From assembly GCF_900110255.1 (NCBI RefSeq), contig NZ_FODD01000007.1, forward strand, positions 124,001-188,000: a stretch of 64,000 nt of DNA, in the 5' to 3' direction. Below are positions 9,876 through 17,935 of this stretch, in pieces. The DNA is from Actinacidiphila rubida (GTDB lineage: Bacteria; Actinomycetota; Actinomycetes; Streptomycetales; Streptomycetaceae). A program made the position numbers and the translations under genes. Under the pieces are notes generated by a model. That model was not told the origin of the DNA. It made no database searches and was given only the letters and a program-made list of their open reading frames with translations. Within the stretch, counting starts at the first letter, position 1. Every line of letters starts with the position of its first letter.

Positions 9876-11381
9876 TCACTTCCACACGATCTCCAGCAGC
9901 TCGGGCCGGAAGACGCCGCGCTGGGCTCCGCCCTTGCCGGCCCTGCTCACGACCACGGCCTCGATGCTGCGCGTGAGCACCGTGCGTTTCATGTCGACGG
10001 TGTAGGTCTCCCACTCGCGGACGATCCGCGCGGCGAGCGAACGCGAATGAACCGGCGCCACGCGAGGGACGGAGGCCCGCTGTGAGAGGCCGCGCTCCTT
10101 CTCCTCCAGACGCCGCATCTCCCGGGCGAACTCGGCGAGCGACAGCAGGTCCTCGGCGCGGAGCCGGCGGGCCTCGGCCTTGTCCGCGTCGATCCGGATC
10201 AGTGCCGATCCGACGTCCGCCGATGCCGGGTCCTCCGGTTCGGACCGCGCTTCGCCGCGGGCCTTTTCCCCGAGATTGTTCAACAGCGCCCTCTCGACGT
10301 GGTCCTCGACCGGGGGGCCGCTGCGGGAGAGCCGTCCACAGCCTCCGCCGGAGAAGGTGCAGACGTAGTAGTAGCCGTACCTCTCGTAGCTCGGCGTGCC
10401 TCGTTGGTACATCGCCGAGTGCAGGCCCGAGCCGCAGTTGCCGCAGCGTGCGATGCCGGACAGCAGTCTTTTCGTGACCGGCGTTCCGGCCTTCCGTCCT
10501 TTGCCGGTCTGCCGGCGGGCGTCGAGTACGTCGACCAGCTCCCGCCATTCCGCGGGGGTGAAGATCGTCTCCCACGTCCCGACCACGGGGCTGCCGTCGG
10601 TGCGCTCCACCAGGTACTCGACCGGGTCCAGGCGACCGGCCCGCGCGCGGTGTTCCTGGGGGATGTAGGAGCGGAAGCCGCAGAGGCGTGGGTTGCGCAG
10701 CACGTACGGGACACTGCTGTAGCTGATGGTCCTGCCGGCCGGAGTCTGCGGTGTGCGGACCTGGGCCTCGACCCACTCGCGATGGACGGTGGCGATCAGC
10801 TTGCCGTCGACGATGTCCCTGCGCGCCCGGCGCAGGATCTCGGCCTCCCGTTCGTCGACGTGCTGGGCGTCCTTCCACCCGAAGGCGCGTTTTCCCTGGT
10901 GCGGCTTGCCGGCCGCGGCTTCGGCCTGCCGCTGGCGTGCGACCCGCCGCCCCGCGTCGGCGGAGAACTTGTTCGCGATCGTCACGTGGATCCGGGCCTG
11001 GAAGCGGCCGTCGACCGTGGTGAGGTCGTAGTCGCCGGCCGTGGTGGCGAAGACCATCGGGCGGCGGGCCTGCTCATAGATGTCGATCAGGCGCTCGAGG
11101 TCGCGCGGCTGCCGGGCGATGCGGTCGATGGCGTAGGCGAGGATGCCGCTGATGACGCCGGACTCGAGGTCCGAGACCATCTCCTCGAACGCCGTGCGCC
11201 GGGTGCGCCGCTGGTACGCGGACCTGTCGTTGTCCTCGTACACGCGGTGCACCCGGACCCGCCGCGATCGGGCGAGATCGTCGATGTCCTCGCGTTGGCG
11301 AGACACTCCCTCACGCCCGTCGCGCCCGTCACCGAGGTGGCCGATGTCGGAGATCCGGGCGTACCCACCCACGTTGAGCAT
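9876..11381 (-). CDS. Large serine recombinase (integrase-type)
   Basis: 501 residues. The resolvase catalytic domain opens with GGYARISD (nucleophile Ser11) and continues with the conserved LAYAIDRIARQPRDLERLID helix. A recombinase domain follows (about 160-270), then a zinc ribbon (ARCGNCGSGL and YVCTFSGGGCGRL) and a short coiled-coil-like segment EMRRLEEKERGL. It is full length, so probably active for site-specific DNA integration or excision. No excisionase, phage structural or conjugation genes flank it. Third-position composition is visibly less GC-rich than neighbouring genes, supporting acquisition by transfer (inference). Confidence 0.9.
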   Translation of the reverse strand: MLNVGGYARISDIGHLGDGRDGREGVSRQREDIDDLARSRRVRVHRVYEDNDRSAYQRRTRRTAFEEMVSDLESGVISGILAYAIDRIARQPRDLERLIDIYEQARRPMVFATTAGDYDLTTVDGRFQARIHVTIANKFSADAGRRVARQRQAEAAAGKPHQGKRAFGWKDAQHVDEREAEILRRARRDIVDGKLIATVHREWVEAQVRTPQTPAGRTISYSSVPYVLRNPRLCGFRSYIPQEHRARAGRLDPVEYLVERTDGSPVVGTWETIFTPAEWRELVDVLDARRQTGKGRKAGTPVTKRLLSGIARCGNCGSGLHSAMYQRGTPSYERYGYYYVCTFSGGGCGRLSRSGPPVEDHVERALLNNLGEKARGEARSEPEDPASADVGSALIRIDADKAEARRLRAEDLLSLAEFAREMRRLEEKERGLSQRASVPRVAPVHSRSLAARIVREWETYTVDMKRTVLTRSIEAVVVSRAGKGGAQRGVFRPELLEIVWK

Positions 11382-11556
11382 GTCTCTGCCTCTTGGTAGC
11401 TCGTGTGACGATCACGAGTATGTGACTGTGTGTGTACACATCATCACCCTGATGGGTCAGTGAGGCGGCGCCCGGGGTGCGGGGGGCGGGGGGTGACGGG
11501 ATCTTCGTAAGCACCGGGTGCGAGTCCCCGCGCCCGGCCGAGCGGAGGTCTCTTCC
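11382..11556. other. Divergent upstream region with short inverted repeats
   Basis: The 80 bases next to the recombinase start are unusually AT-rich for this window. They contain TGTGTACACA (11431-11440) and ATCACCCTGAT (11443-11453), either of which could be a regulator site or part of an attachment site. The half next to the surface-protein gene is GC-rich, with GGAGG at 11544-11548. Confidence 0.4.
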
Positions 11557-12438
11557 ATGTCTGGTCTGAAACTGCCCGCCGTCGCCGCGGCCGGCCTGGC
11601 GGCCGTGGTCGCCCTCGGCGGAGTGTCCGCCGCGGCGCCGGCCGCCGCCGATACCGGCGGCACGAGCAGCGCCGCAGCCGACCCTGCCGGGTCCGCGGCC
11701 GCGGACCCCCTGGCAGGCACCGACACCGGCAGCACCGACCCGGGCACCGGCAGCACCGGCAGCACCGGCAGCACCGGCAGCACCGACCCGGGCACCGGCA
11801 CCGATCTGAGCGCCGACCCGGGCGCCGGCACGGACACCGGCAGCGGCGTGGACAGTGGCGCCGACCCGGCCGCGGGGGCGGCCGGTGTGGCCGGCAGCGC
11901 CGGGGCCGACCCCGCGGCGACCGGTGCCGACCCGCTGTCCGCGGCGGGCGCCGACGCCGTCGACGTCTCGCCGGCGAGCGTCGCGCCCGGCGGGCGCGTG
12001 ACCATCCACCTGTCGGTGTCGTGCAGTTCGGGCCACAAGGCCAAGGCGAGCGCCGCGGTCTTCGTCGACAGCATCACCCTCGCCCCGGCCTCGGACGGCA
12101 GCAGCGGCCTGGAGGGCAGCGCGTTCATCAAGTCCGACGCGGTCGACGGCTCGTACGCGGTGTCCGTGCAGTGCGACGGCGCGGGCAGCTCCGCCAAGGC
12201 GTCCGTCACGATCACCGGGTCCACCAGCCGTCCGGTCTCGCCGGTCACGCCCGTGTCCCCGGGCAAGCCCGTCTTCCCCGTCCCCGCGGGCGGCGGCGGC
12301 ACCGCGCAGCTGGCCGCGGGACCGGCCGCGGCCGGCTCGAGCACCGGTCCGCTGGTGATCACCGGTGCGTTCGCCGCGGCCGGCCTGGCCGGACTCGCCC
12401 TGCGGCGCCGCCGCTCCGTCGCCGGCGAGCGCGGCTGA
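11557..12438 (+). CDS. Secreted, probably sortase-anchored surface protein
   Basis: 293 residues from ATG11557 (GGAGG eight bases upstream). A signal peptide (about 1-35, ending AAAPAAADT) is followed by a low-complexity Gly-Ser-Thr-Asp region with tandem GST units, then a beta-rich domain (about 130-230). The C-terminus has LVITG (266-270), a 12-residue hydrophobic stretch and RRRR, the layout of a cell-wall sorting signal, though the pentapeptide is not canonical LPXTG or LAXTG. The sortase gene begins 5 bp after its stop. The role of the displayed domain is unknown. Confidence 0.72.
   Translation: MSGLKLPAVAAAGLAAVVALGGVSAAAPAAADTGGTSSAAADPAGSAAADPLAGTDTGSTDPGTGSTGSTGSTGSTDPGTGTDLSADPGAGTDTGSGVDSGADPAAGAAGVAGSAGADPAATGADPLSAAGADAVDVSPASVAPGGRVTIHLSVSCSSGHKAKASAAVFVDSITLAPASDGSSGLEGSAFIKSDAVDGSYAVSVQCDGAGSSAKASVTITGSTSRPVSPVTPVSPGKPVFPVPAGGGGTAQLAAGPAAAGSSTGPLVITGAFAAAGLAGLALRRRRSVAGERG
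11748..11786 (+). repeat. 9-bp tandem repeat encoding Gly-Ser-Thr
   Basis: GGCAGCACC is repeated four to five times in frame inside the surface-protein gene. It forms part of a flexible, probably wall-spanning stalk and is prone to copy-number slippage. Confidence 0.8.
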
Positions 12439-12443
12439 TCCGG

Positions 12444-13121
12444 GTGACGGCCCACCGGGCCGGCGTCGGGGCCGACGCCAGGCCGGACGGCAGGACCTGG
12501 GCGACCGCCGCGGTCGCCCTGCTCCTGCTGGCCGCCTGGTGGCTCGGCCCGGCCGGCCACGGCGGGTCCGGCGGTGACACCGGTGCGGCGGTCGCCGCGG
12601 CCGTCGCCGCGGACCATCCGCCGCACGTGTACGCGCCGCACGCGCCGCTGCCCGCCGCGGCGCCGACCCGGCTGGACGTCCCGTCGATCGGCGTGCACGC
12701 CTCCCTGGTCGGCCGTGACCTGACCGACGGCACCATCGATCCGCCGCCGTACGACACCCCGGGCGTCGCGGGCTGGTACCGCGGCGGTCCGGCGCCCGGC
12801 GCGCCCGGTGCGGCGGTGATCGTGGGCCACGTCGACACCGAGACCGGCCCGGCGGTGTTCTACGCGCTGAGCACCGTGCAGCGCGGCGCCGTCGTCGACG
12901 TGACGCGGACGGACGGGACGGTGGCGGAGTTCTCGGTGGAGGCCGTCGAGGTGGTGCAGAAGGACCACTTCGACGCCTCGCGGGTCTACGGGTCCGGCAC
13001 CGGCCGTCCCGAGCTGCGGCTGATCACCTGTGGCGGAAGCTTCGACCGCACGCAGCAGGAGTACTCCGCCAACGTCGTGGTCTACGCCGCGCTCACCGGC
13101 TCCCATCCGGTCGCGCGGTAG
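12444..13121 (+). CDS. Class F-like sortase
   Basis: 225 residues. One N-terminal membrane segment (about 19-35, TAAVALLLLAAWWLG) anchors it with the catalytic domain outside. Catalytic residues are His129 (VIVGHVD), Cys196 (LRLITCGG) and Arg202 (SFDRT). It cuts a sorting signal and joins the protein to the cell wall or transfers it to water. The upstream surface protein ends 5 bp before GTG12444, so the two form an enzyme-substrate pair (inference). No strong ribosome site is present, which suggests coupling to the upstream gene. Confidence 0.87.
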   Translation: MTAHRAGVGADARPDGRTWATAAVALLLLAAWWLGPAGHGGSGGDTGAAVAAAVAADHPPHVYAPHAPLPAAAPTRLDVPSIGVHASLVGRDLTDGTIDPPPYDTPGVAGWYRGGPAPGAPGAAVIVGHVDTETGPAVFYALSTVQRGAVVDVTRTDGTVAEFSVEAVEVVQKDHFDASRVYGSGTGRPELRLITCGGSFDRTQQEYSANVVVYAALTGSHPVAR

Positions 13122-13268
13122 CGCGGCGCCCGGGCCCCGGGCCCCGGGGGCGGCTCCGGCCGGTCCCGGTGCGTGCCGGTGGGGCCCGTCCCGGGGCCAG
13201 GACACCGCGCGCACCCCGGAGTTCCGGCATATCGTGCAGAAGGTGTGATCCCCGTCAAGGAGGTCCTG

Positions 13269-16200
13269 ATGCCCGTAGGAGAGCGGAAGAAGGAGGGGAG
13301 GGGAGCCGAGGCGCTGCGCCCCGTCGCGCCCGAGGAGGCCGCGGCGGATCGGGTGGAGGAGGCGCGCGCCGGCGGCGCTCCCGCGGGGCTGCGGGCCGGG
13401 CTGGAGCAGCTGCTGGGGCCGGAGAAGGTGCTCGGCCGTGTCGCGGACCTGGTGGCCTACGCGTCGGACGCGAGCCCGTACCGGTTCGTGCCGCAGGCCG
13501 TGGTCGTGCCGGACAGCGTGCTCGACGTGGTGAAGCTGATGGGGTTCGCGCGGCGGCAGCGCCGCCATCTGGTGTTCCGTGCGGCCGGTACGAGCCTGAA
13601 CGGGCAGGCGCAGGGTGAGGACATCCTGGTCGACGTGCGGCGGCACTTCAGCGGGGTGGAGGTCGAGGCGGGCGGTGTGCGGGCGCGCATCCTGCCGGGG
13701 ACCGTGCTGGCGCGGGCGAACGCGGCGCTGGCCCGGCACGGCCGGGTGCTGGGGCCGGACCCGTCGAGTGCGGCGGCCGCCACTGTCGGCGGCGTGGTGG
13801 CGGGCAACGCGTCCGGGCCGGCGGCCGGCACCACCCGCGACTCGTACCACACGGTGGCGTCGCTGACGGTGGTGCTGCCGTCGGGCACGGTGGTCGACAC
13901 CGGTGATCCGGAGGCGGACGCGGCGCTGGCCGCCGCCGAGCCCGAGCTGTATCAGGGGCTGCTGGACCTGCGGGACGAGATCGAGGCCGACCAGAAGCTG
14001 ACCGCGCTGATCCGTGCCAAACACGCCGTCAAGAACACCGCGGGCTACCGGCTGGACGCGTTCCTGGACGGTGAGACGCCGGTGCGGATCCTGCGCGGCC
14101 TGATGGTCGGCGCGCAGGGAACCCTGGGCTTCGTCAGCGAGGCGGTCTTCGAGACGCTGCCGCTGCGTCCGGCGGTCACGGCGGGGTTGCTGTTCTTCCC
14201 GTCGCTGCCGGCCGCGGCTGCCGCGGTGCCGCTGTTCGCGCAGGCGGGCGCCGACGCGGTGGAGGTGCTGGACGGGCATGCGCTGCGGGCCTGCGGGCGG
14301 ACGCCGGGGGCGCCCGCGGAGTGGGCCGAGGTGCCGGCCGAGTGTGCCGCGCTGCTGGTGGAGTTCCGGGCCGCGGACGACGTGGAGCTGGCCGCCTACG
14401 AGCGGGCCGCCCGCCGGATATGCGACGACCTGGGCCTGGTGAGTCCGGTCGCGTCGGCGGACAACGCGTTCACCCGCCGGGCGGCGGAGATATCCGCGAT
14501 GTGGCGGGCCCGTGGCGCCTTCACGGCCGCGGTCGGCGGGGGCCGTCCGGCCGGCAGCACCCTGCTGGTGCAGGACTTCGCGGTGCCGCCCGACCGGGTC
14601 GGCGAGGCGTGCACCGAACTGCTGGCGCTGCAGGAGCAGCACGGCTTCGACCCCGGCGTCACGGGGCGTGCCGCGCACGGCGCCCTGCACTTCCTGCTCG
14701 CCTTCGATCCCGGGCAGCCCGCCGACGCGGAGCGCTACGCCGCGTTCATGGACGCCTTCTGCCGGATGGTCACCGAGCGGTTCCACGGGTCGCTGCGGGC
14801 CGAGCACGGCACGGGCCGGGCCGCGGCGCCGTTCCTGGAACGCGAGTGGGGTGCGCCGGCCGCCGCGCTGATGTGGCGGGTCAAGGCGCTGCTCGACCCG
14901 GACGGCATCCTGGCGCCGCGGGTGCTGCTGGACCAGGATCCGCGTGGGCATCTGCGCGGCCTGAAGACGCTGCCGGTGGTCGAGGGGCCGGCAGGGGCGT
15001 GCACGGAGTGCGGGTTGTGCGAACCAGTCTGCCCGAGCCGCGACCTGACGACGACGCCGCGGCAGCGGATCGCGCTGCGGCGGGAGATGCTCCGCCAGCC
15101 GGCGGGTTCCCCGGTGCTGGAGGAGCTGCTGGAGGCGTACGGGTACGACGCGGTCGACACGTGTGCGGGCGACGCGTTGTGCCGCCTGGCGTGTCCGGTC
15201 GGCATCGACACCGGCGCCCTGATGCGGGAGTTGCGGGCCGCGCGGCACACGCGGGCGGAGGAGCGCGCGGCCGCCCGGCTGGCGACGTTCGGGCGGGCCG
15301 CCGAGCGGACCGCGCGGACGGCGCTGGCCACGGCCACGGCGATACGGGGCCGGGCGGGGGACCGGCCGCTGGCGGCCGCGGCCGGTCTGGCGCGGCGGGC
15401 GGCGGGGGCCGAGCTGGTGCCGGACTGGCTGCCGGAGACTCCGGGCGCGGCTCCCCGCCTGCCGCGCACCGAGCGGAACCGGGCGACCGCCGTGTACTAC
15501 CCGGCGTGCGCCAACCGGGTGTTCGGGCCGCCGCGGCGGGGCGCGGACTGGGTGCCGCGGGCGGTGGTCGCGGTCTCGGAGCGGGCGGGGATGCCGGTGT
15601 GGATCCCGCCGGACGTCGCGGGCACGTGCTGCTCGGCGCTGTGGCACGGCAAGGGATTCACCGAGGGCGGTGAGGTGATGGCGAACCGGATGGTGGAGCA
15701 GACGTGGGCGTGGACGGGCGGCGGGCGGCTGCCGGTCGTGGTGGACGCGGGGGCGTGCACGCTGGGCCTGTCCCGGGACGTGGTGCCGTATCTGAGCGAG
15801 GCCAACCGCGAGCTGCACGGGGAGCTGACGGTGATCGACTCGGTGGTGTGGGCCGCCGAGCACCTGCTGCCCAAGCTGTCCGTCACGGCGCGGGTCGCGA
15901 GTGCCGTGCTGCATCCGACGTGTGCGTCACGGCAGTTGCGCGAGGGCCCGGTGGACGGCGGGGGGAGCGGCGGCGGGGCCGAGGGGGCGCTGGAGGCGGT
16001 GGCGCGGGCGTGCGCGGCGGAGGTCGTGGTGCCCGACGACGTGGGGTGCTGCGCGTTCGCGGGCGACCGCGGTCTGCTGCGCGAGGAGTTGACCCGTGCG
16101 GCGACGCGCCGTGAGGCCGAGGAGGTCGCGGCCCGGGACTACGACCTGTACCTGTCCGCGGACCGGATGTGCGAGCTGGCGATGGAGCACGCCACGGGCG

Positions 16201-16529
16201 AGCCGTACGAGTCGGTGCTGGTCGCCCTGGAACGGGCGACGCGTGTGGTGCCGGAGGAGAAGGAGGAGGCCGGCGTCAGCCACGGCGGCGGCGGCGACGG
16301 TGCGGGGGAGGGGGCCGGGGAGCGGCCGGGCGAGGAGTCCGGCGCACGGCCGGCCGAGCGCTCGGGGTCCGGTCCGGAGGCCGGCGTGCGGGACGCGGCG
16401 GGTGGCGCGGGCGGCGCCGGGGGTGCCGTGCCGGGTGAGGCGGCGGACGGTGCGGGCCCGGCGCCCGCGTCCGGGGAACCGCCGGACGCGGCTCCCGGCG
16501 GTCCTCAGGGGGCGTGGCCGGAGCCGTGA
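13269..16529 (+). CDS. FAD-binding oxidase fused to Fe-S/CCG reductase (D-lactate dehydrogenase-like)
   Basis: 1,086 residues from ATG13269 (AAGGAGG five bases upstream). An FAD_binding_4 domain (about 60-230; FRAAGTSLNGQAQGEDILVD) and FAD-oxidase C domain (about 290-555; AEHGTGRAAAPF) precede a ferredoxin-like module with two 4Fe-4S motifs (CTECGLCEPVCPSR from Cys578; CAGDALCRLACPVG). Two cysteine-rich CCG domains follow (CCSALWHG; DVGCCAFAGDRG). This is the Dld-II/GlcD-like layout that oxidises 2-hydroxy acids such as D-lactate and passes electrons to the membrane. About 90 C-terminal residues are Gly/Ala/Glu-rich and look disordered, an unusual extension. Confidence 0.87.
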   Translation: MPVGERKKEGRGAEALRPVAPEEAAADRVEEARAGGAPAGLRAGLEQLLGPEKVLGRVADLVAYASDASPYRFVPQAVVVPDSVLDVVKLMGFARRQRRHLVFRAAGTSLNGQAQGEDILVDVRRHFSGVEVEAGGVRARILPGTVLARANAALARHGRVLGPDPSSAAAATVGGVVAGNASGPAAGTTRDSYHTVASLTVVLPSGTVVDTGDPEADAALAAAEPELYQGLLDLRDEIEADQKLTALIRAKHAVKNTAGYRLDAFLDGETPVRILRGLMVGAQGTLGFVSEAVFETLPLRPAVTAGLLFFPSLPAAAAAVPLFAQAGADAVEVLDGHALRACGRTPGAPAEWAEVPAECAALLVEFRAADDVELAAYERAARRICDDLGLVSPVASADNAFTRRAAEISAMWRARGAFTAAVGGGRPAGSTLLVQDFAVPPDRVGEACTELLALQEQHGFDPGVTGRAAHGALHFLLAFDPGQPADAERYAAFMDAFCRMVTERFHGSLRAEHGTGRAAAPFLEREWGAPAAALMWRVKALLDPDGILAPRVLLDQDPRGHLRGLKTLPVVEGPAGACTECGLCEPVCPSRDLTTTPRQRIALRREMLRQPAGSPVLEELLEAYGYDAVDTCAGDALCRLACPVGIDTGALMRELRAARHTRAEERAAARLATFGRAAERTARTALATATAIRGRAGDRPLAAAAGLARRAAGAELVPDWLPETPGAAPRLPRTERNRATAVYYPACANRVFGPPRRGADWVPRAVVAVSERAGMPVWIPPDVAGTCCSALWHGKGFTEGGEVMANRMVEQTWAWTGGGRLPVVVDAGACTLGLSRDVVPYLSEANRELHGELTVIDSVVWAAEHLLPKLSVTARVASAVLHPTCASRQLREGPVDGGGSGGGAEGALEAVARACAAEVVVPDDVGCCAFAGDRGLLREELTRAATRREAEEVAARDYDLYLSADRMCELAMEHATGEPYESVLVALERATRVVPEEKEEAGVSHGGGGDGAGEGAGERPGEESGARPAERSGSGPEAGVRDAAGGAGGAGGAVPGEAADGAGPAPASGEPPDAAPGGPQGAWPEP

Positions 16530-16539
16530 CGCGCGGCCG

Positions 16540-16572
16540 GTGAGCCGCCGCCCGCCCGGCCGGGTGGCTCAC
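16540..16572. terminator. Candidate bidirectional terminator
   Basis: GTGAGCC (16540-16546) pairs with GGCTCAC (16566-16572) around a GC-rich interior that can pair further. It sits between two convergent genes, 11 bp after one stop and 18 bp from the other. Confidence 0.5.
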
Positions 16573-16589
16573 GGCCCGCGGACGGCCCG

Positions 16590-17738
16590 TCAGGAGCGCA
16601 GCAGTGGCGGGTCCTGCGGGTGCATCGGCAGCGGGCGGGACATGGTGGAGATGAGCAGCAGCACCACGTCGTCCGACAGTGTCCCGCCGGTGTGCCGCAG
16701 CAGGTCGTCGTAGACCCGCTCGACGGCCGTGTCCAGTTCGTGGCCGCTGCCCGCGACGAGCGGGCCGACCCGGTCCGACAGCGGGTAGAAGGTGCCGTCC
16801 TGGGCGCCGCGGGCCTCGATCACCCCGTCGGTGCACAGCACCAGCACGTCGCCCGGCAGCAGCGGCACCCGCCAGGGCTCGGGCCGGCCCGGCACCATGT
16901 CGGCGAGGCCGAGCGGCACCCACGGCTCGGCGGGTTCCAGGGTCGCCACCTCGCCGTCGCGCGAGACCCGCAGCGGTGCCACGTGGCCGTAGTGCAGCAG
17001 TTCCACGGTGTCCGGCTCGTCGAACTGCGCGAACAGCGCGGTGATGAAGTCGCCGCTGGTGACGTGCCGTCCGACGCTGGTGTCCACGCGGGCCGCGACC
17101 CGGTCCAGGCCGCCCTCGTCGAAGGCGGCCTCGCGGAAGGCGCCGAGCACCACCGCGGAACTCTGCACGGCGGCGAGTCCCTTGCCCCGCACGTCGCCGA
17201 TCAGCGCCCGCACGCCGTGCGGGGTCTCCAGCACGGAGTACAGGTCGCCGCCGATCTGCGCGGCGTCGGCGGCCGAGACGTAGCGGACGGCGACCCGCAC
17301 CGTCCCCACCCGGGGCGCCGGCGGGTGCATCAGGGCGTGCTGGGCGGCCTCGGCGACCGACGCGACGGCGGTGAACGCCCGCGCGCCCGTCTCCCGCCGC
17401 CACGCGATGTAGACGCTGAACGCCGACACCACGCAGTAGGCGTAGAGCTGGCCGAAGAGCACGTCGTGGTCGGAGGTGGTGGTGATGCCGTCGTAGGGGG
17501 CCAGGGCGCCCTGCACGCCCCCGCCGATGACGCTGACCAGCAGCGTCTTGTGCCAGTTGACGGTGATCGCGGCGAGCGCGGGCGCGGCGACGATGCCCGG
17601 CGTCAGGTAGTGGTCGCGGCCGGCGATCAGGTCCGCGGCGACCACCACGGCGAGCGCCAGCAGCGGGAGGGACAGGCCCAGGCGCGCGAGGTACTCGCTC
17701 TCCAGGCGCTGGACGGCCCGCAACCAGACACTCTTCAC
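16590..17738 (-). CDS. Membrane PP2C/SpoIIE-type serine/threonine phosphatase
   Basis: 382 residues. Three to four hydrophobic segments occupy about residues 17-115. A SpoIIE phosphatase domain follows (about 145-375) with GGDLYSVLETPHGVRALIGDVRGKG, LLHYGHVAPLRV, VLVLCTDGVIEARG and DDVVLLLI, which supply the metal-binding aspartates. Such proteins dephosphorylate anti-sigma-factor antagonists; Streptomyces has dozens. No sensor (PAS/GAF) or anti-sigma kinase domain is fused and no partner lies nearby, so the target is unknown. Confidence 0.87.
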   Translation of the reverse strand: MKSVWLRAVQRLESEYLARLGLSLPLLALAVVVAADLIAGRDHYLTPGIVAAPALAAITVNWHKTLLVSVIGGGVQGALAPYDGITTTSDHDVLFGQLYAYCVVSAFSVYIAWRRETGARAFTAVASVAEAAQHALMHPPAPRVGTVRVAVRYVSAADAAQIGGDLYSVLETPHGVRALIGDVRGKGLAAVQSSAVVLGAFREAAFDEGGLDRVAARVDTSVGRHVTSGDFITALFAQFDEPDTVELLHYGHVAPLRVSRDGEVATLEPAEPWVPLGLADMVPGRPEPWRVPLLPGDVLVLCTDGVIEARGAQDGTFYPLSDRVGPLVAGSGHELDTAVERVYDDLLRHTGGTLSDDVVLLLISTMSRPLPMHPQDPPLLRS

Positions 17739-17935
17739 ATGGTGAACCTATCCGCCCTTCCGGCCCACGTCAGCCGGAGGGGCGGCAGGTGGCGGGGGCG
17801 GTGCTTTCCGGCCGTTGTGTTGCGCCCGGTGAAGGTTCTGCGACAGCAGGGGCGTTCGGGGTGGCTGGGGCCGGCGGCCCTTCCTAGGGTCACCGTGTAC
17901 CTGCCATCCGTTGATCTCCGCACTGGAGGACCCCT
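17739..17935. other. Divergent intergenic promoter region
   Basis: A short palindrome TTCACATGGTGAA overlaps the start of the phosphatase gene. TAGGGT at 17885-17890 is a good -10 match for the downstream peptidase, but no convincing -35 is seen at the right distance. Confidence 0.4.

Noticed and set aside
11480-11550. Possible riboswitch or structured leader before the surface-protein gene
   Set aside because: A few GC-rich stems can be drawn, but no known riboswitch core such as a cobalamin or c-di-GMP motif is recognisable.
11457-15914. A 1,485-codon open frame on the minus strand
   Set aside because: It runs antisense to the surface-protein, sortase and dehydrogenase genes, is Arg/Pro/Gly-rich and has no recognisable domain. 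Long antisense frames are expected at this GC content.
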